Source: JAVBLG01 sp031553655 (GTDB lineage Bacteria > Desulfobacterota > Desulfovibrionia > Desulfovibrionales > Desulfovibrionaceae). Taken from it: a stretch of DNA of 29,384 nt. The position numbers were made by a program, and so were the translations under genes. The notes below the pieces were generated by a model. That model saw only the letters and a program-made list of their open reading frames with translations, was not told the origin of the DNA and ran no database searches. Positions 1 to 6,783 of the stretch are shown here, piece by piece; the first letter of the stretch is position 1, and each line of letters opens with the position of its first letter. The stretch lies in contig JAVBLG010000100.1 in the NCBI GenBank assembly GCA_031553655.1, positions 1 through 29,384 on the forward strand, read 5' to 3'.

Positions 1-28
1 AGAGAAACCTTTTGTAAAAGGTTTCTCT
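1..28. terminator. Perfect inverted repeat at window start, terminator-like
   Basis: Bases 1-13 pair perfectly with 16-28 around a GT centre (AGAGAAACCTTTT / AAAAGGTTTCTCT). A run of four C-tracts follows immediately. The same architecture occurs in opposite orientation at 14743-14808, so this is probably the right half of a larger terminator element cut by the window edge. Which gene it terminates lies outside the window. Confidence 0.55.
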
Positions 29-51
29 CCCTTCCCCCATACCCCCATCCC
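29..51 (-). repeat. Four G-tracts (minus strand), potential G-quadruplex, copy A
   Basis: On the plus strand there are C-tracts at 29-31, 34-38, 42-46 and 49-51 separated by TT, ATA and AT. The minus strand is therefore a canonical four-tract G-quadruplex motif with very short loops. The spacing and loop sequences match the G-tracts at 14743-14771, which marks a dispersed repeat. Folding is inferred, not shown. Confidence 0.5.
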
Positions 52-79
52 TCTCTTTTAAAACTTTTTTTCTCCCCCA

Positions 80-712
80 ATGCCATCTGAATTTTCACCC
101 TCCTCCCCCGTATGCCGCCGTTGCGGCGAATGCTGCTTCAAAGGCGGCCCGACTCTTCATGGCGAGGATATTGCCGTTTTTGAAACAGGTCTGATCCGGC
201 CTGAGCATCTATTTACCCTGCGAGTTGGTGAGCTTGTTTGCGATAATGTGTTCGGCGGTCCTTCAGTGATTCCTCTGCAAAAGGAGCTGATCAAAATCGC
301 GGGCAAAGGCGGGCATGGTAATCCCTGGCACTGCGTTTTCCATCAACCGAAAGCGGGCTGCGGAATTTATTCTGCCCGCCCGATGCAATGCCGCGCGCTT
401 TTCTGCGAAGCCCCAGATTCTTTCAAGGCCGTATTTGTGCGCGACAAACTTTCGCGACGCGAGGTTTTACCTCTGTTCTCCCCGCATTGGCTCGATCTGG
501 CCATGGCTCACGAAGAGGAATGCCGCATAAATGAGCTTACGCGCCTGGCCGGGAGCAGAAAAGATGAGGAACGCCAATCCTTGCTGGAGCTGATTCGCCT
601 TGATGCCGCATTCCGCGCTGTGGCCGCTGAGCGTGACTTGGTCCCCCCGGCCTGCGCTCCGCTGGTTTTTGGCCGCAGCCTTGGCGTTATACTTGATTCC
701 CTTCCTCGCTAA
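80..712 (+). CDS. YkgJ-family cysteine-cluster protein
   Basis: 210 aa. The N-terminus carries the CxxCxxCC cluster (C12, C15, C18, C19), and further cysteines follow in 'GCGIYSARPMQCRALFC'. This is the pattern of the YkgJ/UPF0153 family, presumed to bind zinc or an Fe-S cluster; no reaction is established for it. I see no signal peptide or membrane segment, so it is probably cytoplasmic. The ATG at 80 is the first in frame and no Shine-Dalgarno sequence is visible before it (the leader is C/T-rich), so the start is only moderately secure. The stop lies 16 nt before the larB start, which suggests one transcript. Family assignment is good; function is unknown. Confidence 0.8.
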   Translation: MPSEFSPSSPVCRRCGECCFKGGPTLHGEDIAVFETGLIRPEHLFTLRVGELVCDNVFGGPSVIPLQKELIKIAGKGGHGNPWHCVFHQPKAGCGIYSARPMQCRALFCEAPDSFKAVFVRDKLSRREVLPLFSPHWLDLAMAHEEECRINELTRLAGSRKDEERQSLLELIRLDAAFRAVAAERDLVPPACAPLVFGRSLGVILDSLPR

Positions 713-728
713 AACAACAGGACAAAAT

Positions 729-1385
729 ATGAAAGGCGTTCTTTTTGATCACGCGCGCTCAGCGCGCATTGGCCTGCCTGAAGCTGTTTTTTGCCAGGGC
801 AAGCCCAGAGAAGCTCTTTATGATCTTTTGCGGGCTTTTGGGCGAGGATGCGGGCATCCGATTCTGTTCACCAGGCTGGATGAAGAAATTTTTAAGAGTT
901 TTCCCGATGAACTGTGCGCGACTTACGACTATCACCCTCTGTCACGTACGGCTTTTGGAGAAACCATGCCAAGGCGCGGGGGCGGGCGAATTGCCGTTGT
1001 GTCCGCCGGTACGGCCGATGGAGCGGTAACTCATGAAGCGGCACGTACTCTGGACTTTTTGGGCATCAGCAATACCGTTTATGAAGACAGCGGAGTGGCC
1101 GGGTTGTGGCGGTTGGCCTCGCGCCTGGAAGAAGTAAACGCCCATGACGTGATCATTGTTGTTGCCGGGCTAGACGCGGCCCTGGCTTCGGTAATGGGGG
1201 GGCTGACCCCAAGGCCGATCATTGCCGTGCCAACCTCTGTAGGCTACGGCATGGCCGACTCCGGGCGCACCGCCCTGTCCAGTATGCTGGTCAGCTGTGC
1301 CCCCGGAATAAGTGTGATGAATATAGACAACGGTTATGGCGCGGCCTGCGCCGCCGCGCGTATTGTGAATTTGATGGGGGAATGA
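729..1385 (+). CDS. larB: LarB, nickel-pincer nucleotide cofactor biosynthesis carboxylase (short form)
   Basis: 218 aa. LarB carboxylates the pyridinium ring of nicotinic acid adenine dinucleotide in the first step of nickel-pincer cofactor synthesis (lactate racemase and related enzymes). The N-terminal signature 'DHARSARIGLPEAVFCQGK' and the PurE-like C-terminal half ('VSAGTADGAVTHEAARTL', 'SCAPGISVMNIDNG') are typical. C190 sits where the family's catalytic cysteine is expected. An upstream in-frame start at 600 overlaps the previous gene in another frame and gives an unrelated hydrophobic stretch, so I chose ATG 729. The protein then lacks about 30 N-terminal residues present in many LarB proteins. 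No larC or larE is in the window. Confidence 0.85.
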   Translation: MKGVLFDHARSARIGLPEAVFCQGKPREALYDLLRAFGRGCGHPILFTRLDEEIFKSFPDELCATYDYHPLSRTAFGETMPRRGGGRIAVVSAGTADGAVTHEAARTLDFLGISNTVYEDSGVAGLWRLASRLEEVNAHDVIIVVAGLDAALASVMGGLTPRPIIAVPTSVGYGMADSGRTALSSMLVSCAPGISVMNIDNGYGAACAAARIVNLMGE

Positions 1386-1460
1386 GGCGATTTATTTTAA
1401 AATTTTATGTCATGCCCATAATCACGGCATAAACGCGTCTTTATCTTGCATTCGAGGATC

Positions 1461-2840
1461 TCACCCGTTTTTTTCCACAGCCTTGAGCTTTACCAGAGCT
1501 GCTTTTGCCGGTTCATAATCAGGATCAAGCTCCAGGGCTGTTTCAAAACAACGCAGGGCCTTGTCGCGGGTGTAACCTCTGGCGAAAATCAGGCCCATGT
1601 TGTAAGCCATGACAGGAGAGGTGCGCGGAAGATTCTCGTTCATAGAGTAGGCCTTTTGCAGATACTTGATGGCTGATTCGAAATCCTGTCCCTCGGCATA
1701 GGCCAGAGAGATGTTGTAAAAGAGAACTTCGGCATTGGGCGCGATTTTGAGCGCCTTCTGGTATTCGATTATGGCGTCCTGCCAGCGACCTTGATTACGC
1801 AGGCTTATGCCGAGTTGGTTAAAGGTTGAAAGGTCGTCGATAGAAAGATTTTTGCCCTTTATTTCCAGGCATTGACGCAAATATTTTTCCGCCTGCACCG
1901 GGTCGGCCTGTTGCAGGGAAACGGCGATTTTCTCTGCCATGGAGGCCACTTGGGCCATGGCGTCTTTGTAAGCTCTTGAAACCGCCGTATCAAAAAGCTG
2001 GGTGGCTGCCTCTGTGTTGCCGAGGGCAACCTGTAGCTCACCCATCTCCACCTTGCGTTGAGCGTTCAGGGGAGAAATGGTGTCCAGGCGTTTCAGATAA
2101 TCAAGCTGTACTTCCTTGTCGCCGCTTTCCTTGGCGATGTCGGCCAGCTTCTGCAGAGGTTCCAGATATACATCAGAATACTTGCAGGCCCGTTCATAGG
2201 CCATTTTGGCCTTGTCCCGCTCACCAGAAAGACGCATGGCGTCGCCCATGACCACATAGCCCGAGGCGCTGTCCGGTTTTACTTCCAGCACCTTCCTGCT
2301 GATTTTCATGGCCTCGCCGCCAACGTTTTTGACGATGAATGTGCGCGCTTTGTCCAGAAGCATCTGGACCACCCCAGGCTCCCTCAACACTTCAGCCATC
2401 TTTTCAATAAGCTCATTGCTGCTCAAAGGCTTCAGGACAAAGTTGTCCACACCGAATTCGTGAAGCAGCATGATTCTGTCCTTATCGGCCGTGGTGGTAA
2501 CCACAATTATGCGCAATTCGGGGAAATTGTTCTTGAATTGTTTGATTAAAAAGCCTGTGTCGCCGGAGTCGTTGAGCACCCGCTCAATGAACAAGGCAGG
2601 CATTTTGTGCGTTTCTGAGGATTCGGTCACATATTTGAGCGCCATGGCGGCGCCTGGAATTTGTACTAAGATGCCCGACTGGGTGACGGCCAAATCTTTG
2701 AGCGTGGTGCGAAGCAACGCGACAAAGGTGGGGTCGTCGGAGAGGCAGAGCAACTGCCCGTCGCGCTTGGTGAAGTATTCTCTGACAATTCCTTTGCATT
2801 TATTTATTTTTTGCTTGGTCTGAAAATCTGCAAAAGCCAT
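1461..2840 (-). CDS. Receiver-like domain plus TPR repeat protein
   Basis: 459 aa. Residues about 28-150 form a CheY-like receiver: acidic pair D35-D36, conserved Thr near 115-117 and Lys K137 ('VLKPLS'). The phosphoacceptor position holds Glu (E86 in 'FIERVLNDSG'). Residues about 160-450 are tetratricopeptide repeats ('GYVVMGDAMRLSGERDKAKMAYERA', 'AEVLFYNISLAYAEGQDFESAIKYL'). Proteins of this layout act in signalling as protein-protein scaffolds; the partner is not evident here. A longer reading begins at 2930, but the ATG at 2840 has a GGAGTG ribosome-binding site 8 nt upstream and starts the folded domain. It is divergent from htpG. Confidence 0.8.
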   Translation of the reverse strand: MAFADFQTKQKINKCKGIVREYFTKRDGQLLCLSDDPTFVALLRTTLKDLAVTQSGILVQIPGAAMALKYVTESSETHKMPALFIERVLNDSGDTGFLIKQFKNNFPELRIIVVTTTADKDRIMLLHEFGVDNFVLKPLSSNELIEKMAEVLREPGVVQMLLDKARTFIVKNVGGEAMKISRKVLEVKPDSASGYVVMGDAMRLSGERDKAKMAYERACKYSDVYLEPLQKLADIAKESGDKEVQLDYLKRLDTISPLNAQRKVEMGELQVALGNTEAATQLFDTAVSRAYKDAMAQVASMAEKIAVSLQQADPVQAEKYLRQCLEIKGKNLSIDDLSTFNQLGISLRNQGRWQDAIIEYQKALKIAPNAEVLFYNISLAYAEGQDFESAIKYLQKAYSMNENLPRTSPVMAYNMGLIFARGYTRDKALRCFETALELDPDYEPAKAALVKLKAVEKNG

Positions 2841-3027
2841 CGTTGACACTCCGGAACAATGAATTACGCGGCGCGGGAGCTTCCATATCAGTGGCGTACT
2901 CATCAAAAGCAAGCCGTTCACACGCCGCATTGAAAAAGCCTCCGCAAACTACCATGAGGTAATTTACGGACGCCATCATTTTGATTATAAAAGAAAGTGT
3001 AAGATGAGGCAAGCTCGCATTCGCGTT

Positions 3028-3045
3028 CGAATACGCTAGTATTCG
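3028..3045. promoter_or_regulatory. Inverted repeat upstream of htpG (site 1)
   Basis: CGAATAC-GCTA-GTATTCG is a perfect 7-bp inverted repeat with a 4-nt centre, about 85 nt upstream of the predicted -35 box. It could be an operator or a small hairpin. No known regulator matches on sight. Confidence 0.35.
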
Positions 3046-3083
3046 TAAAACCTAGTCCTCTGGCGGTCCATGCATTTTGGGGG

Positions 3084-3109
3084 CCGTCAGGACACGGCGT
3101 GTCGGACGG
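3084..3109. promoter_or_regulatory. Inverted repeat upstream of htpG (site 2)
   Basis: CCGTC..GACAC-GGC-GTGTC.GACGG is a two-part dyad (outer 5 bp, inner 5 bp) about 20 nt upstream of the predicted -35 box of htpG. It has no T-tract, so it is not a standard terminator. Position suits a regulator-binding site. Confidence 0.35.
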
Positions 3110-3129
3110 AATATGTTTCTCCGCGCCTG

Positions 3130-3157
3130 TTGACGTCGGGCAAAGCTGTTTTATTTT
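3130..3157 (+). promoter_or_regulatory. Sigma-70-like promoter of htpG
   Basis: TTGACG at 3130-3135 and TATTTT at 3152-3157 are separated by 16 nt. Transcription would begin near 3164, about 30 nt before the htpG start. The match is reasonable by eye but untested. Confidence 0.45.
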
Positions 3158-3194
3158 ATCAACACTAAAAAGACAACTTTCAGGAGGAAGAGGC

Positions 3195-5114
3195 ATGAGC
3201 CAGGAGCCGGCCAAACATGAATTCCGCGCCGAGGTGCGCAAGGTTTTAAATATTATTACCCATTCCCTTTACACCAATCGCGAAATTTTTCTGCGCGAAC
3301 TTATATCCAACGCTTCCGACGCCCTGGACAAGGCGCGTTATATGCAAAACAAGGGCGAGCAATTACGCGAGCCGGAGCTGCCTCTGGAAATTTCTATAAG
3401 TCTGGACAAGGTCAACAATACGCTTACTGTGGCCGACACCGGCATAGGCATGACCCGAGATGAGCTGGTAGCTAATCTGGGCACCATTGCCAAGTCCGGC
3501 TCCGAAGAATTTTTGGCCAAAATGCCCGAAGAGGCAAAAGGCGGTGGCGCAGTGGACGCCACCAGTATTATTGGCCGCTTCGGCGTAGGATTTTATTCCG
3601 TGTTCATGGTGGCTGACAAGGTTGAGGTGACCTCGCGTTACGGCCTTGGCGATGCTGCGGCTTATCGCTGGACTTCTGACGGTGAAGGCTCTTTCACAGT
3701 GGAAGAAGCGCCAGACGCCGACATCGGGCGCGGCACCGTGATCAGGGCTTGGCTGAAAGAAGACGCCAAGGAGTTTCTGGAAAAATACCGCCTTGATTCG
3801 GTCATCCGTAAGCATTCAAGTTTTATCAGCTTCCCTGTTATGGTGGAAAAGGAACGCGCCAATACCACTCCGGCCTTGTGGCGTGAGCCGCGTTTTGCCG
3901 TTACCAAAGAGCAATACGCCGAATTCTACAAATTCCTCACTTACGATCACAAGGAACCGCTGGATACCCTGCATCTTTTTGTGGATGCCCCAGTGCAGTT
4001 CATGGCGCTGATGTTCATACCCGACGGCGAATCCAACTTTTTTGGTACAGGCCGCGACCAGTGGGGACTTGATCTCTATGCCCGTCGGGTACTCATTCAG
4101 CGCGAGAACAAGGAACTTATTCCTGAATATCTGGCTTTTTTGAAGGGCGTGGTCGATACCGAGGATCTTCCGCTGAACATTTCGCGCGAAACCCTGCAGG
4201 AAAATGTGGTTCTGCGCAAAATATCGCAGACCATTACCAAGCAGGCGCTTGGCCATCTGGAAAAAATGGCCAAAGACCCGGCCGCCTATGCCGCCTTCTG
4301 GAAGCTGCACGGGCAGGTATTCAAACTTGGCTATCACGATTATGTAAACAGAGAGCGCGTGGCCGGTCTGTTGCGCTTCAATTCGTCTTCTTGCGAAGAC
4401 GAAAACGGACTGATTAGCCTTGACGATTACATTGCCGACACCAAGGAAGGGCAGAAGGAAATCTGGTATCTTTCCGCACCCGGTCGCGAAGCGGCCAAAC
4501 TTAACCCTCATATGGAAGTTTTCCGCAAAAAGGGCCTCAATGTTCTCTTCCTTTATGAGCCGCTGGATGAATTTGTCATGGAAGGCCTGGGCGCCTACAA
4601 GGAGTTTTCTTTCAAGGCCGTTGAGCACGCCCAGAACGATATACTCGACAAGTTCGCTTCGGCAGAAAAAGATGACAAGCCCACGGAGCCGCCGCTTACA
4701 GGCGACGAACTCGGCAAATTCGACGCCCTGTTGCAAAAAATGAAGGAAGTGCTGGGCGACAAGGTAAAAGATGTGTTGGTTTCACACCGCCTTGAGGACA
4801 CCCCGGCCTGCCTGGTGTCGCCCGACGGCGGGCTTACCTCTTCCATGCAAAAGCTGATGCGCGTGATGCAAAAAGACGACGCCCTGCCGGTAAAAAATAT
4901 GGAAGTAAACCGCGATCACCCCCTGCTGCGCAACCTGCTGCGCATTCACAAGGCTAACCCGGACGATCCTATTCTCATTGAAATGATTCAGGGTCTTTTT
5001 GATACCAGCCTGCTTATGGACGGTTATATCAAAGATCCGCAAACGCTGGCGGCAAGAACCAATACTTTCATGGCTCATGCCGGAGCTTGGTATTCGGAGT
5101 TGCGTAAATTGTAA
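3195..5114 (+). CDS. htpG: HtpG, bacterial Hsp90 chaperone
   Basis: 639 aa, close to the family's usual 620-650. It is an ATP-dependent cytoplasmic chaperone acting as a dimer. The GHKL ATPase domain is clear: 'ELISNASDALDK' (E35, N39, D43), 'ADTGIGM' (D81) and 'GRFGVGFYSVF' (127-137). The middle domain has the catalytic arginine loop 'LNISRETLQEN', and the C-terminal dimerisation part ends in 'AGAWYSELRKL'. A longer reading exists from 3099, but the ATG at 3195 has an ideal AGGAGG site at 3182-3187 and begins the conserved 'KHEFRAEV' segment. It is followed by a strong hairpin at 5149-5175, so it is probably monocistronic. Confidence 0.97.
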   Translation: MSQEPAKHEFRAEVRKVLNIITHSLYTNREIFLRELISNASDALDKARYMQNKGEQLREPELPLEISISLDKVNNTLTVADTGIGMTRDELVANLGTIAKSGSEEFLAKMPEEAKGGGAVDATSIIGRFGVGFYSVFMVADKVEVTSRYGLGDAAAYRWTSDGEGSFTVEEAPDADIGRGTVIRAWLKEDAKEFLEKYRLDSVIRKHSSFISFPVMVEKERANTTPALWREPRFAVTKEQYAEFYKFLTYDHKEPLDTLHLFVDAPVQFMALMFIPDGESNFFGTGRDQWGLDLYARRVLIQRENKELIPEYLAFLKGVVDTEDLPLNISRETLQENVVLRKISQTITKQALGHLEKMAKDPAAYAAFWKLHGQVFKLGYHDYVNRERVAGLLRFNSSSCEDENGLISLDDYIADTKEGQKEIWYLSAPGREAAKLNPHMEVFRKKGLNVLFLYEPLDEFVMEGLGAYKEFSFKAVEHAQNDILDKFASAEKDDKPTEPPLTGDELGKFDALLQKMKEVLGDKVKDVLVSHRLEDTPACLVSPDGGLTSSMQKLMRVMQKDDALPVKNMEVNRDHPLLRNLLRIHKANPDDPILIEMIQGLFDTSLLMDGYIKDPQTLAARTNTFMAHAGAWYSELRKL

Positions 5115-5148
5115 ATTTTGCTTAGAATGACCTCTTATTTGATCTGCT

Positions 5149-5182
5149 CCAGCCGCCGGGTGTTCCGGCGGCTGGGATAGTT
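5149..5182 (+). terminator. Rho-independent terminator of htpG
   Basis: A perfect 11-bp GC-rich stem (5149-5159 with 5165-5175, loop GTGTT) is followed by GATAGTTTTGTT. The T-tract is modest. It lies 34 nt after the htpG stop. Confidence 0.7.
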
Positions 5183-5193
5183 TTGTTGGGCAA

Positions 5194-5216
5194 CCCCTCA
5201 CCCGGGGCATTTTTTT
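5194..5216 (+). terminator. Second weak terminator or leader hairpin before the sigma-54 activator
   Basis: CCCC-TCACCC-GGGG is followed by C, A and seven Ts. The stem is only 4 bp but the T-tract is strong. It may back up the htpG terminator, or act in the leader of the gene starting at 5228. Confidence 0.35.
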
Positions 5217-5227
5217 AAAGTCAGGTA

Positions 5228-6706
5228 ATGTCCGCCAGAAGAATTTTATTTCTTGCTCCGGCTCACGCCGTAACCAAGATATACCCTCAGCTTCGCGATG
5301 CCGGATATGAAGTCGGCATTGCTGAAAACCTCAAGGGCGCTTCGGTTTTTATCCGTAAGTCCGGCCCGGGGGTTATTTTTTCGCGCCCGTCTTTGCCCGG
5401 TTTTCGCGCTGAAGACTTGCTGGCCGTTGGCTCCGACGATCCAGAGTTTCCGCCGGTTGTAATCATTACCGATCGCGGTAGTGTTGATGAAGCCGAGCGT
5501 TTTCTCTCTATGGGAGCCAAAGATTATTGGATTGAACCACTCGATTTTGAAAAAGTGGTGGTTCTGGCCAAGGCTCCGCGCGCGGCCGCTCCCGCCCCGG
5601 CCGGCAGCACCCTTGGCGGCCGTAAGCCCGAAATCGGCGATGCACCCAGTATTGTGGGCGCGCACCCGGCGATGCGCCGGGTGTTTAATCTGGTTCGCCA
5701 GGTAGCCCCTTCCAAAGCTACTGTGCTCATTTCCGGCGAGTCGGGCACCGGCAAGGAGCTTTTCGCCCGCAGTATGCACGCTTTCAGCGACAGGTCTAAA
5801 GGGCCGTTCGTGGCCGTGAACTGTGCGGCCCTGCCTGAACATCTTTTGGAAAGCGAACTTTTCGGCCATGAAAAAGGGGCCTTTACCGGAGCCATCACCC
5901 GTAAGCTGGGCAAGTTTGAACTGGCCGACGGCGGTACCATCCTTCTTGATGAAATTTCTGAAATGGATCTGGCTCTGCAAGCCAAATTGCTGCGCGTGAT
6001 TCAGGAGAGCGAAATAGACCGGGTCGGCGGAATGGAAACAATCAAGATCGATGTGCGTATTGTGGCCACAACTAACCGCGACCTTGAAGATTGGGTGAAG
6101 CAGGGCAAGTTCCGACAAGACCTTTTTTTCCGCCTTAATGTCATCCCCCTACGCCTTCCGGCACTGCGCGAACGAGGGCACGATGTTCTGGAGCTGGCCG
6201 GGTTTTTCATGAATATGTACACCAGAGAATATAATCTGGCTCCGGGGCGGCTGTCCCCTGAGGCGACCGACTGGTTGCTGAAATATGATTTTCCCGGCAA
6301 TGTGCGCGAATTGCAGAACTTGATGGAACGTTCCGTGCTGCTGGCCAACGGCCGCCCCATAAGCCCGGCCCATTTTTTGCTCGACCCCGATGCCTGGCCA
6401 ATTTTTGAAGAAGAGGAAGAAGCCGCACTCGAGGACTCCGCTTTTGCTGCCGCAAACGACGGACAGCCCCTCATGACCGCCTCCGGCCCTGGCGCGTCTT
6501 CACCTGGCGCATCAGCTCCTCTGAATTCTGTTTCCGTGACCGGACCGGTTATTCCTCTGCATGAAATGGAGCGCATAATGATTATGAAAGGCCTTGAGGT
6601 TACGTCGGGCAACCGCACTCAGGCCGCCGAGCTTTTAGGTATTTCTGTACGTACTCTGCGAAATAAATTAAATGAATATAGAGATATGGGGATTGATGTG
6701 GATTAA
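5228..6706 (+). CDS. Sigma-54-dependent NtrC-family activator with degenerate receiver
   Basis: 492 aa. Residues about 4-115 have the receiver fold length, but the phosphoacceptor Asp is Arg (R53 in 'IFSRPSLPG'), the acidic pair is missing ('LFLAPAHA') and the conserved Lys is Glu (E103). The AAA+ domain is intact: Walker A 'GESGTGKE' (170-177), the sigma-54 contact loop GAFTGA (217-222) and Walker B 'GGTILLDEI'. A Fis-type helix-turn-helix ends the protein ('NRTQAAELLGISVRTLRNKL', from 462). The RTLRNKL helix resembles the flagellar FlbD/FlrC group, but no flagellar gene is near, so its targets are unknown. Activity is probably set by something other than Asp phosphorylation. Confidence 0.9.
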   Translation: MSARRILFLAPAHAVTKIYPQLRDAGYEVGIAENLKGASVFIRKSGPGVIFSRPSLPGFRAEDLLAVGSDDPEFPPVVIITDRGSVDEAERFLSMGAKDYWIEPLDFEKVVVLAKAPRAAAPAPAGSTLGGRKPEIGDAPSIVGAHPAMRRVFNLVRQVAPSKATVLISGESGTGKELFARSMHAFSDRSKGPFVAVNCAALPEHLLESELFGHEKGAFTGAITRKLGKFELADGGTILLDEISEMDLALQAKLLRVIQESEIDRVGGMETIKIDVRIVATTNRDLEDWVKQGKFRQDLFFRLNVIPLRLPALRERGHDVLELAGFFMNMYTREYNLAPGRLSPEATDWLLKYDFPGNVRELQNLMERSVLLANGRPISPAHFLLDPDAWPIFEEEEEAALEDSAFAAANDGQPLMTASGPGASSPGASAPLNSVSVTGPVIPLHEMERIMIMKGLEVTSGNRTQAAELLGISVRTLRNKLNEYRDMGIDVD

Positions 6707-6734
6707 CCCGGCAGCCGCGGCCCTTTGCGGCCAA

Positions 6735-6757
6735 GCGCCCGAAAGGGCGCAATTTTT
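6735..6757 (+). terminator. Rho-independent terminator of the sigma-54 activator gene
   Basis: GCGCCC-GAAA-GGGCGC (6735-6750) has a GNRA-type tetraloop and is followed by AATTTTT. It sits 28 nt after the stop and directly before the ppiD leader. Confidence 0.7.
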
Positions 6758-6783
6758 ATTATAATTTTATGAGGTGAGGACAC

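Larger units (their letters stand above)
2841..3194. other. 354-nt divergent intergenic region (TPR protein / htpG)
   Basis: I see no convincing gene here. It holds two inverted repeats (3028-3045 and 3084-3109) and a sigma-70-like promoter facing htpG (3130-3157). No sigma-32 consensus or CIRCE element (the HrcA operator) was recognised, so heat regulation of htpG cannot be read from the DNA. Confidence 0.6.

Noticed and set aside
3099..3194. Upstream in-frame extension of HtpG
   Set aside because: It overlaps the predicted promoter and lacks conserved sequence; AGGAGG directly before 3195 decides the start.
3816..4736. 306-codon open frame on the minus strand opposite htpG
   Set aside because: Antisense to conserved Hsp90 sequence with no motif or ribosome-binding site of its own.
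5246..6118. 290-codon open frame on the minus strand opposite the sigma-54 activator
   Set aside because: Overlaps the AAA+ domain coding sequence; the composition and lack of motifs mark it as a shadow.
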